Below, piece by piece: positions 54,502-63,910 of a stretch of 64,000 nt of DNA (position 1 is the stretch's first letter; each line of letters opens with the position of its first letter). Under the pieces are notes generated by a model. That model was not told the origin of the DNA. It saw nothing but the letters and a program-made list of their open reading frames with translations, and did not search any database. Where the stretch lies: NCBI RefSeq assembly GCF_900109665.1, contig NZ_FOAO01000003.1, forward strand, positions 62,001 to 126,000, given 5' to 3'. The position numbers were made by a program, and so were the translations under genes. Source of the DNA: Blastococcus sp. DSM 46786. GTDB taxonomy: Bacteria; Actinomycetota; Actinomycetes; Mycobacteriales; Geodermatophilaceae.

Positions 54502-55556
54502 CGCTGGCCCACGGCCCTGCCGCACCGAACCGGCTGTGGCTGGCTCCGCTGACCAACACGCAGAGCCACCCCGACGGCCGGCTCTCCGACGAGGAGCTGC
54601 ACTGGCTGGCGATGCGGGCCCGCGGTGGGCACGGGCTGACCATGACCTGTGCCGCGCACGTGCAGGCAGGTGGCCAGGGCTTCCCCGGGCAGCTCGGCGT
54701 CTTCTCCGACGACCACCTGCCCGGGCTGACCCGGCTCGCCACCGCGCTCAAGGACGCCGGATCGCTGGCCGCCCTGCAGCTGCACCACGCCGGTGCCCGG
54801 TCGCCCCGGGAGCTGGTGGGGCAGCCGATGGCGCCGTCGGACGACGAGGAGAGCGGCGCGCGGGCGATGACCGCCGACGAGGTCGCCCAGCTGGTGGAGG
54901 ACTTCGCTGCCGCCGCCCTGCGGGCGGAGCGTGCCGGCTTCGACGGCGTGGAGGTGCACGGTGCGCACGGCTACGTGCTCACCCAATTCCTCTCGCCGGA
55001 GCTGAACCGGCGCACCGACCGCTACGGGGGCTCGCTGGAGAATCGCGCCCGCCTCCTGCTCGACGTCGTCACCGCGGTGCGCCAGCGGTGCGCGCCGGAC
55101 TTCCAGGTGGGCGTCCGGCTGTCGCCCGAGCGCTTCGGCCTGCGGCTGGGTGAGGTGCGCGAGGTAGCGGCCGAGCTGTTGCGCTCCCACGACGTCGACT
55201 ACCTGGACCTGTCACTGTGGGACGTCGCCAAGCAGCCGCAGGAGGAGGCGCACCGCGACCGTCCGCTGATGGAGTGGTTCACCGACCTCGACCGCGGCAC
55301 GGCCCGCCTCGGCGTGGCCGGCAAGGTGCGCACCGGCCGGCAGGCGCTCGAGACGCTCGAGCGGGGCGCCGACTTCGTCATGGTGGGCCGGACAGCGATC
55401 CTGCACCACGACTTCCCCGAGCGCGTGCGTCGTGACGCCGCGTTCGAGCCGGTCCCGACGCCGGCGAGCCCGGCCCACCTGGCCGCCGAAGGACTGTCGC
55501 CGCCGTTCGTCGACTACATGCGCGGGTGGCGCGGCTTCGTCGCGGACGTGTCGTGA
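54477..55556 (+). CDS. Old yellow enzyme-family NADH:flavin oxidoreductase
   Basis: FMN enzyme of 359 residues with the OYE layout: RLWLAPLTNTQSH at the start, QLHHAGARSP, VEVHGAHGYVLTQFLSPELN with the catalytic region, NRRTDRYGGSLENR and FVMVGRTAILHHDFP at the end. It reduces activated C=C bonds with NAD(P)H. The GTG at 54477 is used; its first 25 nt overlap the CPBP gene. The stop codon overlaps a small MFS-like gene by 4 nt. Confidence 0.9.
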   Translation: MSDLFAPLTLAHGPAAPNRLWLAPLTNTQSHPDGRLSDEELHWLAMRARGGHGLTMTCAAHVQAGGQGFPGQLGVFSDDHLPGLTRLATALKDAGSLAALQLHHAGARSPRELVGQPMAPSDDEESGARAMTADEVAQLVEDFAAAALRAERAGFDGVEVHGAHGYVLTQFLSPELNRRTDRYGGSLENRARLLLDVVTAVRQRCAPDFQVGVRLSPERFGLRLGEVREVAAELLRSHDVDYLDLSLWDVAKQPQEEAHRDRPLMEWFTDLDRGTARLGVAGKVRTGRQALETLERGADFVMVGRTAILHHDFPERVRRDAAFEPVPTPASPAHLAAEGLSPPFVDYMRGWRGFVADVS

Positions 55557-55921
55557 CCGCGACGGCGCTCGCGGTCTCCGCCGTCGCACTGGCCGGGTGG
55601 GCCGTGTCGACCACCCCTGCCGTGGTCCTCTGCGGCTTCGCCGGCATCGGTCTGGCCTACGGGGCGGTCTCCGCGCTGGTGCCTGCGGCGACGGCGGACC
55701 GGGTCGGGCCGCGCGCGTTCCCGACGGTGTACGGCTTCGTGTTCACCGCGTGGGGGTGCGCGGCTCTCGCGGCACCGCTGTTCGACGGTGGGACTCCGGC
55801 TGCCGGGGGGAGCCGGCCGCAGGCGTACCTCCTGTTGGCGGCCCCGCTCCTCGTCGCCGTGGCCGCACTGGCGTCGTTGGCGTCGTTGGCGTACGAGGAG
55901 ACGTCCCGCCTCGGCAGGTGA
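55553..55921 (+). pseudogene. C-terminal fragment of an MFS transporter
   Basis: A 122-residue product with four hydrophobic helices that matches only the end of an MFS permease (GFAGIGLAYGAVSALVPAATAD, then FPTVYGFVFTAWGCAALAAPLFDG). A full permease needs twelve helices, so two thirds are gone. It still starts with a GTG overlapping the preceding TGA and keeps an open frame, so it may be expressed. It is either a decayed permease or a small membrane protein recruited from one. Confidence 0.55.
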
Positions 55922-55939
55922 GCGCCGTGCGGTGCGGAG

Positions 55940-56764
55940 CTACCGGTTCGAGACCTCGGCTGCGTCGACGAGCTCGACCCGTTCGCCCACCGAGATCTCA
56001 CCCGGCTGCTCGACGGTCGCGTACATGCCGAAGATGACCGCTCCGTCGTCGGGGAGGTGGGCGACCGGTGTCGTGAGGTCGCGGGCGAGCTCTCCCCGGT
56101 AGCGCACGATGGCCTTGAGCGTGTTGAAGTCGATGATCCCGCTGTCGGGGTTCTCGTTGGTGACCACGCAGCGTGGGACGGGCCCGACGACGCGCAGCCG
56201 GGTCTGGCCGACCTGCACGCACCGCCCGGCCCAGCTGTCCTCCTCGTGCACCTCGCACCCGTCCACCTCGAGGAGCATCCGGAACCGGCGGTGGTCCAGC
56301 GATCCGCCGGGAGCGACGCGGCGCAGGTGCTCGATGGTGGCCGACGACACCAGCGTCACCGGGTGCACGTCGACCGCATCACCGGGGGAGTCGGCGGCCA
56401 CGAGGTGCACCGGCTCACCGACGAAGTCGCTGAGCGCGGCCGACCACGGCCCGTCGACCAGGTGACCGGCCACGTCGCGGCCGTAGAAGTTGGTGACCAC
56501 GGCCTCGCCCCACTCGTTCGCCGGGCCTTCCAGCGGCTCACGACCGGGAATCCGCAGGGACAGGCGTTCGTGCTGCTCGTCGAACTCGGCCGTGATCTGG
56601 ACCAGCGGCCCGTGCTGCTTGCCGTTGAACAACCGCCGTCGGGCATCGACGAGGTAGAAGCGGCGATTGGTCAGGACCCCGTTCCGGGTGACCGCGACGC
56701 GGGCCGGGTGGTGGAGTGCGGAGCCCTTGACCGGGGTGATCGAAAGGCGCGAGACGAACGGCAT
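55940..56764 (-). CDS. MOSC-domain protein
   Basis: A 274-residue protein of the MOSC superfamily (molybdenum-cofactor sulfurase C-terminal domain). The N-terminal beta-barrel segment ITPVKGSALHHPARV is followed by the MOSC core with the conserved Cys in VGPVPRCVVTNENPDSG. Related proteins bind sulfurated molybdenum cofactor or reduce N-hydroxylated compounds. No molybdenum genes are nearby. It ends in TAG. Confidence 0.88.
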   Translation of the reverse strand: MPFVSRLSITPVKGSALHHPARVAVTRNGVLTNRRFYLVDARRRLFNGKQHGPLVQITAEFDEQHERLSLRIPGREPLEGPANEWGEAVVTNFYGRDVAGHLVDGPWSAALSDFVGEPVHLVAADSPGDAVDVHPVTLVSSATIEHLRRVAPGGSLDHRRFRMLLEVDGCEVHEEDSWAGRCVQVGQTRLRVVGPVPRCVVTNENPDSGIIDFNTLKAIVRYRGELARDLTTPVAHLPDDGAVIFGMYATVEQPGEISVGERVELVDAAEVSNR

Positions 56765-56833
56765 GGATCGCTCCCGGGGCCAGTAGGTGCCCGTGACCCT
56801 AGTGGCCCCGAGCGGGGCCGCAGCCAGGCGCGT

Positions 56834-58705
56834 CTACTCCCGGCCGTCGGCTCCCCGCCGATCCGGCACGGGGGAGTCCACGTCACCGAGCGTCCGGCCC
56901 GCTGATCCCGTCCGGTGCTCCGCTGTCCGCGTCGGTGGCGTCCCCGCTGCCGGGCCGCGGTCACCTGCGCCGTCGGCCTCGTCCACGTGCTCCACCGCCA
57001 GCACGAAGTCGTCACCGTGCCGGGTCAGGCCGTCGACGACGGCCTGCCGCACCGCCTCGAGGGCGACCGTCCGGCGCACCATCGCCGGATCGCTGCGCAG
57101 GTCCTTGGCCAGGGACACCATGAGCACGGCGATGACGACGGCGAAGGGGACCGCTCCGATGATCGTCAGGTTCTGCAGGCCCTGGAGCGCCTCGTCGCCC
57201 CCGGCGAGCATCATCACGGCCGCGACCGAGCCGGTGAGCACGCCCCAGAAGATGACCACCCTCGACCGCGGCTCGCGGTTGCCGCGCTCGGACAGCGACG
57301 CCATGACCACGGAGGCCGAGTCGGCCCCGGTGATGAAGAAGATGGAGATCAGCAGCATGACGAGGACCGTGGCGATGCTGGACAGCGGCAGCCCCTCGAG
57401 CAGCCCGAACAACTGCGCCTCCGTCGAGGACCGGCCGGCCAGGTCACCCCCGGTCCGCTGGACGTCGATCGCTGCGCCGCCGAAGATCGCGAACCAGAGG
57501 ACGCTCACCGCGCTCGGCACCAGCAGCACCCCGGCGACGAACTGGCGGATCGTCCGTCCCCGGCTGATGCGGGCGATGAAGATGCCGACGAAGGGTGTCC
57601 AGGAGATCCACCACGCCCAGTAGAAGACCGTCCACCCGGACAACCAGGTCGCCATGGCGTCTCCGCCGACCGCTTCCGTGCGCGCCGCCATCTCGGCCAG
57701 CTGGTCGAAGTAGGCGCCGAGGGCGGTCGGGACCACGTTGAGGATGAAGACGGTCGGGCCGAGCACGAACACGAACAGCGCCAGGGTGAACGCCAGCACG
57801 ACGTTGATGTTCGACAGGTACTGGATGCCCTTCGCGATGCCCGAGAACGCCGAGACCACGAACGCCGCGGTCAGGATGGCCAGGATCACCAGGATGACCG
57901 CGTTGCCGGCCTCGCCGACCCAGCCGATGAGCTCCACCCCGCTCCCGATCTGCAGGGCGCCGAAGCCGAGCGATGCCGCGGTGCCGAAGAGGGTGGCGAT
58001 GACGGCCAGCGTGTCGATCACCTTCCCCGCCGGCCGCTCCGACACGTCGCGGCCGAACAGGGGGACGAACGCCGACGAGAGCAGCTGCCTGCGGCCTCGC
58101 CGGTACACCCCGTAGCCGACGGCCAGGCCCATGAAGGCGTAGATCGCCCACGGGTGCAGCGTCCAGTGGAACAGCGTCGTCGCGAGCGCGGTGCGCACGG
58201 CGTCGTCCGTGCCGCCCTCGACGGTGCCCGGTGGCGGTTCGACGAAGTGCGCCAGCGGCTCGGCGACCCCGAAGAACATGAGGCCGATGCCCATACCGGC
58301 GCTGAACATCATGGCGATCCAGCTGATGGTCCGGAACTCCGGCGCCTCGTCGTCCCGGCCGAGGGGGATGCGGCCGTACTTGCTCGCGCCCAGCCAGAGG
58401 ACGAAGACCACGATCACCGTGGCCAGCAGGACGAAGAACCAGCCGACGTTGTGCACCACCCAGCTCAGCCCCGCGCTGGACGTGCTGCCGAGGCTGCTGG
58501 GGGACATGAAGCCCCAGATCACGAGCGCGAGGGCCAGGACTGCGGCGACGCCGAAGACCACCGTGTCCAGCCCGCGGGTGTCCTCCGCGACGTCCGCCGG
58601 GGGCTGGACGAGCGCGGGGTGCCGGCGGGGCGCCCCCTTCGGGTGCCGGGCGGGCGGCCCGGCCGGGGATGGCCTGCTCCCGGAAGGTCCGTCGTTCTCG
58701 CTCAT
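56834..58705 (-). CDS. BCCT-family transporter (glycine betaine/carnitine/choline)
   Basis: A 623-residue transporter with twelve predicted helices. The family signature WAWWISWTPFVGIFIARISRG and the aromatic substrate box are present, as is GMGIGLMFFGVAEPL. It imports betaine-type osmoprotectants with Na+. The N-terminal 45 and C-terminal 90 residues are cytosolic tails; the latter are acidic and Gly-rich and, as in BetP, may sense osmotic stress. The ATG at 58705 is used. It ends in TAG. Confidence 0.92.
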   Translation of the reverse strand: MSENDGPSGSRPSPAGPPARHPKGAPRRHPALVQPPADVAEDTRGLDTVVFGVAAVLALALVIWGFMSPSSLGSTSSAGLSWVVHNVGWFFVLLATVIVVFVLWLGASKYGRIPLGRDDEAPEFRTISWIAMMFSAGMGIGLMFFGVAEPLAHFVEPPPGTVEGGTDDAVRTALATTLFHWTLHPWAIYAFMGLAVGYGVYRRGRRQLLSSAFVPLFGRDVSERPAGKVIDTLAVIATLFGTAASLGFGALQIGSGVELIGWVGEAGNAVILVILAILTAAFVVSAFSGIAKGIQYLSNINVVLAFTLALFVFVLGPTVFILNVVPTALGAYFDQLAEMAARTEAVGGDAMATWLSGWTVFYWAWWISWTPFVGIFIARISRGRTIRQFVAGVLLVPSAVSVLWFAIFGGAAIDVQRTGGDLAGRSSTEAQLFGLLEGLPLSSIATVLVMLLISIFFITGADSASVVMASLSERGNREPRSRVVIFWGVLTGSVAAVMMLAGGDEALQGLQNLTIIGAVPFAVVIAVLMVSLAKDLRSDPAMVRRTVALEAVRQAVVDGLTRHGDDFVLAVEHVDEADGAGDRGPAAGTPPTRTAEHRTGSAGRTLGDVDSPVPDRRGADGRE

Positions 58706-58980
58706 GGAACGCACGGCGCCGACCTCGCGGCGCCCCTCCTCTCGTCGTCGACGTTCCCGCGTGCGGCCTCCGCCGAGCGCGGGAGAAGGTGCGGAGCGAC
58801 GCCGTCTCGCCGCCGTCGGGCCGGGGCAGCCCCCGGACCGACCCGACCGGGGTGCCCGCGCGGCGCCGGGAGCACACCTCGGGGCCGGAGCCGGTGGTCG
58901 TGGCGCGGTCGAGCGCCATCGCGTGCGACGGGCTCCGGTGCCGGCCCGCTGCCGCCGGCACAGGTGGAGGGTCAGCGTGG

Positions 58981-61230
58981 TCACCGGTCCGGGGACGCCT
59001 GCTGCCGGCTGCCGGTCTTGTGCCGGTACATGGCGGCGTCGGCGCGTGCGATCAGCTCCGCCGCCTCGCCGGCGTCGAGGGGGAACAGCGCGGCGCCGGA
59101 ACTGGCGCGGAGCCGGACCGTGGCGTCGGGCAGCTCGAACGGGGCATCGAGAGCAGCGTGGAGGTGCTCCCGGACCCGGCGGACGGTCTCCTCGGCCGAG
59201 GGTCCCCGCGCAGGGCCTTCCCGTCGTCCTCCCGGCGGGAGACCGGCGAGCACCACGAGGAACTCGTCGCCACCGAGTCGTCCGAGCAGGTCACCGGCGC
59301 GCACCGCCGACCGGAGGCGGCGGGCGGCCCAGGTCAGCGCCGAGTCCCCGGCAGCATGGCCGAACCTGTCGTTGATCTCCTTGAAGTCGTCCAGGTCCAC
59401 CATGAGGGCCGCCACGCACGTGCCGCTCCTCCGTGCGCGTCGGAGCTCCAGCTGGAGGTGCTCGAGGATGTGGCTCCGGTTGGGCAGCATCGTGAGCTCG
59501 TCGTGGTGGGCGAGGTAGGCCGTCCGTCGTTCGCGCTCGATGCGGCTGGTGACGTCGAGCTGGTTGCCGATGAAGTGGGTGATCTCGCCGGCCGGGTTGG
59601 TGACCGGGCTGATGTGCAGCTCGTTCCAGAAGGTCGAGCCGTCGCGCCGGTAGTTGAGCAGGACGGCGTGCACGCCGCGCCCGGCGAGGATCCGGCGCCG
59701 GATGGGTTGCACCTGGCTCGGGTCGGTGGCCGGGCCCTGCAGAAAGCGGCAGTTGCGGCCGAGCACCTCCTCCTCGGAGTACCCCGTGAGGTCCAGGAAG
59801 GCCGCGTTGGCGTAGACCAGGGGAACATCCGGCAGGAGCGCATCCGCGATCACGATGCCGTTGCTGGCCGTCGCGATGGCGCGGAGCAGCAGGTCCGGGA
59901 GGTCTGCCGGGGGCACCCGCACGGCGTCCTGCGCAGGGGTGCCCCGCGCGACCGGTGACGGCGCGGCTGGAGCGCCGGACGTGGGGCGCACCCTCTGCAG
60001 CATGAGCCCTGCCGCATCGAGGACCCGCTGGCGGTCGTAGGTCAGCAGGTACTCCAGCCGGCGCCCCGGCTGAGCGTCCGGCCCGGTCGGCCGGTCCCCT
60101 CCGTCGTCGTCCCGGGAGGTCACGTCCCGGGCCACGAGAGCGGCGGCGAAGTGCGGGCTGACGATGATGACCACCCACTGCCCGGTGAGCGGGTCGTCGG
60201 CCTCGAGGGCGGTGCCGTGGACGCCGGGGGCGGGTTCGTCGGGCATCCCGGCACCGGTGACCGCGGTCAGGGCCGAGAGGCTGGCCAGGGACTCGTACCG
60301 TCGACGGGTCGCCGGGGTCATGGCCTGCGCGTTCTGGAAGTTCGCCAGGACCACCGTCTGCTCGTCGAGGAGCAACGCCTGCCGTTCCAGTTGGCGGGTC
60401 ATCGAGGCGACCAACGGCTCGGCGGCTCGCTGCGCGGCCGAGGTGGCGGCGAGCACCGCGAACGGCGTCCGGGGCACCTCCACGGGCCCGGCGCCACGCG
60501 CACGTGCCGACGGGACGGAGAGCGCGGACATGCCGTCGGTGGGCAGTGGTCCGGGACGCCCGAACATCCAGCCCTGACCCAGTCGAGCGCCCATGGACAG
60601 CGCACGGTCGAGGTGCTGCTCGCTCTCGATGCCCTCCGCGAGCAGGATCGCGCCGGATCGCTCGGCCTCCGCGCGCACCGCGTTGACCACCGCGGCGGTC
60701 AGCAGGGTCGTGTGCCCGCGGACCAGGGCGAGGTCGAGCTTGATCACGTCGGGCCGCAGGAACGGCATGAGCGCGAGCCCCTTGGGCTCGGCACCCGCAT
60801 CGTCCAGGGCCACGCCCCAGCCGAGGTCGCGGAGGACCTGGACGCCACGGACCACTTCGGCGGCTCGCTCCAGGAGGTCGCGTTCGGTGACCTCCACGAC
60901 GACACGGACGTGCTCCGCCACCGCGTCCGCCAGCGCCGTCAGCCGCCGCGGGCCCAGGGCCGACAACGTGGCCGGCTCGACGTTGACGAACAGCGTGACG
61001 GCAGCGGAACTCTGCGCGGCACCCTGCAGGGCAGAGCGGAGGCAGGCCTCGTCGAGGTCGGCCAGCGTCCCGGCGGCCCGTCCGGCTGCGAAGAGCGCTG
61101 CGGCGGACTCCTGCGGTCCCGGTGCTCCCCGGGACAGCGCCTCGACGGCGACGAGCGTGCCGTCGTGCAGGTCGACGATGGGTTGGTACAACGATCGGAC
61201 CGTCCACCTGGGGGCGCCGGGCGACGTCAC
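58981..61230 (-). CDS. EAL-DICT-LOV-GGDEF light/c-di-GMP protein
   Basis: A 749-residue multi-domain signalling protein. Residues 8-235 form an EAL phosphodiesterase (VEALSRG, NVEPATL, EVTERDLL, VIKLDLALV, AEGIESEQH). Residues about 250-400 match a DICT sensor domain. Residues 455-565 are a LOV domain with the flavin-adduct Cys494 in GRNCRFLQG. Residues 585-745 form a GGDEF cyclase with the intact motif RLGGDEF. Both making and breaking of c-di-GMP are possible, presumably switched by blue light. The usual FGTGYSSL loop of EAL is replaced by AGAEPKGL. I chose GTG 61230, since GGGAAGG lies 8 nt upstream; GTG 61239 abuts that site. Confidence 0.9.
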   Translation of the reverse strand: MTSPGAPRWTVRSLYQPIVDLHDGTLVAVEALSRGAPGPQESAAALFAAGRAAGTLADLDEACLRSALQGAAQSSAAVTLFVNVEPATLSALGPRRLTALADAVAEHVRVVVEVTERDLLERAAEVVRGVQVLRDLGWGVALDDAGAEPKGLALMPFLRPDVIKLDLALVRGHTTLLTAAVVNAVRAEAERSGAILLAEGIESEQHLDRALSMGARLGQGWMFGRPGPLPTDGMSALSVPSARARGAGPVEVPRTPFAVLAATSAAQRAAEPLVASMTRQLERQALLLDEQTVVLANFQNAQAMTPATRRRYESLASLSALTAVTGAGMPDEPAPGVHGTALEADDPLTGQWVVIIVSPHFAAALVARDVTSRDDDGGDRPTGPDAQPGRRLEYLLTYDRQRVLDAAGLMLQRVRPTSGAPAAPSPVARGTPAQDAVRVPPADLPDLLLRAIATASNGIVIADALLPDVPLVYANAAFLDLTGYSEEEVLGRNCRFLQGPATDPSQVQPIRRRILAGRGVHAVLLNYRRDGSTFWNELHISPVTNPAGEITHFIGNQLDVTSRIERERRTAYLAHHDELTMLPNRSHILEHLQLELRRARRSGTCVAALMVDLDDFKEINDRFGHAAGDSALTWAARRLRSAVRAGDLLGRLGGDEFLVVLAGLPPGGRREGPARGPSAEETVRRVREHLHAALDAPFELPDATVRLRASSGAALFPLDAGEAAELIARADAAMYRHKTGSRQQASPDR

Positions 61231-61443
61231 GCTCGACACCTTCCCACGCGGCCGGGGGTTCAGCGCGGCCGTCGGTCGCCAGGTGACGCCGGACGTGTGC
61301 GCGGCCATCCGGAGCCGGTGGGCGCCGTCGCGCCGGGGACGCGCCCTGCGCGAGGACGGCCGGAGAGGCAGGAGGTGGACGGCTGACGACGGGCCGCGCC
61401 GTAGCGGGACACGACGCCGGTTGCCGACCACCCCTCCGGGACG

Positions 61444-61480
61444 GCAGAACCCCCACGGTCGGTGACCGCGGGGTCTCTGC
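61444..61480 (-). terminator. Terminator hairpin of the CrtA-like gene
   Basis: A 17-position stem with a 3-nt loop. On the minus-strand RNA it has one mismatch and two G-U pairs; on the plus strand those wobbles become A-C mismatches. This asymmetry favours a terminator for the minus-strand CrtA-like gene upstream. Confidence 0.6.
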
Positions 61481-61545
61481 TGTGTCCGACGAGGTGGAGA
61501 ACGCGCTCACCAGCTGAGCTCCCGCTCGCAGCAGCCCCTCTCGCG

Positions 61546-61585
61546 TGGCTCGGGACGGGAACTGCTGGCTCGGGACGGGAGCTGC
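61546..61585 (+). repeat. 20-bp tandem direct repeat
   Basis: TGGCTCGGGACGGGAACTGC is followed directly by a second copy that differs at one base (G for A). It lies in a gene-free gap of about 430 nt between the EAL-DICT-LOV-GGDEF and CrtA-like genes. Only two copies are present. Confidence 0.6.
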
Positions 61586-61658
61586 GCCGAGGCCACCTGC
61601 GGGGTGACGGCGGGAAGTGGTCCGGTGCTGGCAACCCCGACCGGCACGGAAGCGCCGG

Positions 61659-62351
61659 TCAGCGGGGCGCCGGTCCCAGCGGCTCGACGCCGGCGATCGT
61701 GCCGGAGGACGACCGAACGGCGAAGCGGGCGAACAGCTCCTCCGCGTACCAGCCCTCCCGGTGGGTCCGCTCGATGACCGCCGTGTGCGGGGACCGCCCG
61801 TAGGCGAAGGCGTTCAGCGACGACGACGAGTCCCAGAGGCTGAAGGTCCCCTGCAGGCCCAGCGGCGCCTCACCGATGCCCAGCGCCATCCGCAGGCCGG
61901 GGGACTCGAGCAGGTCCGCGGAGACCGGGGGGACGGCGGTCCAGAAGCGTGCCGCCCGCCGCAGCACCAGGCGGGCGCGGGTGATCGCGGCGACGGGGCC
62001 GCCGCAGACCCGCGGGCGGGGTCTGCCGAACGGCTCCTGCCCGGACCACAGCCCGCGCGCGGAGAGGGGCTCGAGATGGGCCACCCACTCCTCGTCGGCG
62101 AAGCGTCGCCAGCGCGCAGGCGGCCCGGAGTCCTGGAATGCCGCGGGCGCGGCCGGGTCGTCCCAGACCGCGAGCAGTCCCCACTGGCGTGGATCCGCGT
62201 CTCGGACGGTGAAGGTCCGCCCGCTCCCGGTGCCGAGCAGCTTGGCGAACCGCAGGCCAGGCGTCCGCCGCAGCGGACGGCGGTCGGCAGCCATGTGGAC
62301 CAGCGCGCGCGGGATCGCGTGCGTCGAGACCTGCCACAGATGAAGGGTCAC
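61659..62351 (-). CDS. CrtA-like (spheroidene monooxygenase family) protein
   Basis: A 230-residue protein resembling the spheroidene monooxygenase CrtA: LHLWQVSTHAIPRALVHMA at the start, GLRFAKLLGTGSGRTFTV, and THREGWYAEELFARF near the end. CrtA inserts an oxo group into acyclic carotenoids, but other actinobacterial homologs have no known substrate. No carotenoid gene is coded nearby. The GTG at 62351 is used. Confidence 0.72.
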   Translation of the reverse strand: MTLHLWQVSTHAIPRALVHMAADRRPLRRTPGLRFAKLLGTGSGRTFTVRDADPRQWGLLAVWDDPAAPAAFQDSGPPARWRRFADEEWVAHLEPLSARGLWSGQEPFGRPRPRVCGGPVAAITRARLVLRRAARFWTAVPPVSADLLESPGLRMALGIGEAPLGLQGTFSLWDSSSSLNAFAYGRSPHTAVIERTHREGWYAEELFARFAVRSSSGTIAGVEPLGPAPR

Positions 62352-62565
62352 GACAGCCGGGAGGGTCACCAGGAGGATGCTGCCGCACGTCCCGCGAACA
62401 GGCGTGGTGCATGGCCGGCATCCGCCTCTCGAGCAGGACCCGAGCCCGATCCCCGGTCCGGCCGACAGCTCGGTCCTCGCCCGCGATACGACACCGACCG
62501 GGAACGGGGACGCCGCAGCCGGGGTGCACCAGTCGGTGTCCGGGGGGCGATGCGGTACTTCCGCA

Positions 62566-63888
62566 TCAGCCACCCACGACGGACAGCTGCTCCGCACCGC
62601 GGAGACCGGCCAGGGCGTCCGCGACGGCCAGCGGTGACCACGGCAGCCCGGCGTCGGGCAGCGACCGCAGCGCGGAGGTGTAGCGCGCGAAGACGGCGAA
62701 GTCGGCCGGGAACGCCCGCGGGTCCACGCCGAGCAACCGACCGCGTCGGCGTGCCAGCTCGGCGATGCGCTGCCAGGTCCGGGCGTCGGCCAGTCCCCGG
62801 GATTCGACCCCGTGGCTGAACAGCAGGACGTCGACGTCGTCGTACGTCGTCGACGCCAGGTAGTCGGACAGATCGCGGGCGGCCGACCGGACCGGGAAGA
62901 AGGTCCAGAACGGCACGGACCCCGTGGCGATCGTCCGCCACGGGTCGTGCACGACGAACGAGCTCACCAGCAGTCGCTGGGCAGCGCCACCGCGCCGTCG
63001 TGTCCACGACCGGAGCACGTCGGCGACGGCGGCGGCGGGATCCTGCGGGTGGCCGTACCGCACCTCGACGACCGGGTGGCCGGTGCGGTGCGCTGCCTCC
63101 CGGAGCCCGTCCAGCAGCGGGTCGGCGAATCCCCACTCGGCCTCGGCGGCGGTCTCGTCCGGTGTCGGCACGCCCGGTGCTCCCAGGTACTCCTCGGAGG
63201 ACATGCCGCCCTGCGCACCGACCTGGAAGACGTGCCGGTCGTCGACGCGGGTGACCGGCCAGCTCGACGTGTCCCGCACGACGACGACCGGCGCCCCCGG
63301 CTCGAGCCGCTCGTCGAGGAAGCGCTGGTACGCCGGTGGCAGGCTGGTCCACTTCACCCGGAAGTAGGCCATCTGGGAGCCACTGAGCGCGTCCTGGTTG
63401 GCGTCCTGCATCTGGTGCAACGCCACCCGTGGGTTGTGCGCCAGGAGGGACGGGCCGTGGCGCGCGCCGAAGTCGAGTGCCGCCGGCATGTCCGCCGGGT
63501 CGGCGCCGCGGCGGCGCACCGGCACGAGCAGCGTCTGGGGCAGCCACGGGACGCCGCAGGCGGCCGCCAGGTGGGTCAGCGCGCCGTTCGACGAGCCGAT
63601 CAGCACGGCCGGATAGCGCCGGTCCGGATAGGTCCGCGCGACCCAGGAGGCGACCTCGTCCAGGTCGATGTCGCCGAGCCGGTCGACCGCGACCCCTTCC
63701 CGCCCGCTCGCGACCGCGTACGCACGGCAGCGAAGGGGCCGCGGAAGCAGCGCGCTGGCCCGCACCGGCAGCGCCTTCCACCGCGACTGACCCAGGTAGG
63801 GGAAGTCCCGGCTCTCGATCGCACGGGCCAGGGCCATGAAGAAGGCGCTGGCCGAGTCGAAGGACGCGACCGCCTCCTCGGGCGGCAC
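62566..63888 (-). CDS. Hypothetical alpha/beta-hydrolase-like protein
   Basis: A 440-residue soluble protein of no recognised family. VLIGSSNGALTHLAAACGVP near residue 105 looks like a nucleophile elbow (G-S-S-N-G), and VDVLLFSHGVES near residue 370 could be a later strand-turn. A hydrolase fold is possible. It starts at GTG 63888 and follows a gene whose last codons are seen at the window edge, 22 nt upstream, so an operon is likely. Confidence 0.6.
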   Translation of the reverse strand: MPPEEAVASFDSASAFFMALARAIESRDFPYLGQSRWKALPVRASALLPRPLRCRAYAVASGREGVAVDRLGDIDLDEVASWVARTYPDRRYPAVLIGSSNGALTHLAAACGVPWLPQTLLVPVRRRGADPADMPAALDFGARHGPSLLAHNPRVALHQMQDANQDALSGSQMAYFRVKWTSLPPAYQRFLDERLEPGAPVVVVRDTSSWPVTRVDDRHVFQVGAQGGMSSEEYLGAPGVPTPDETAAEAEWGFADPLLDGLREAAHRTGHPVVEVRYGHPQDPAAAVADVLRSWTRRRGGAAQRLLVSSFVVHDPWRTIATGSVPFWTFFPVRSAARDLSDYLASTTYDDVDVLLFSHGVESRGLADARTWQRIAELARRRGRLLGVDPRAFPADFAVFARYTSALRSLPDAGLPWSPLAVADALAGLRGAEQLSVVGG

Positions 63889-63910
63889 GGGGCGGCTCCG
63901 GCGGGCCAAC

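Noticed and set aside
61400-61660. Riboswitch or small RNA gene
   Set aside because: The only clear structure is a terminator-like hairpin placed correctly for the minus-strand gene.
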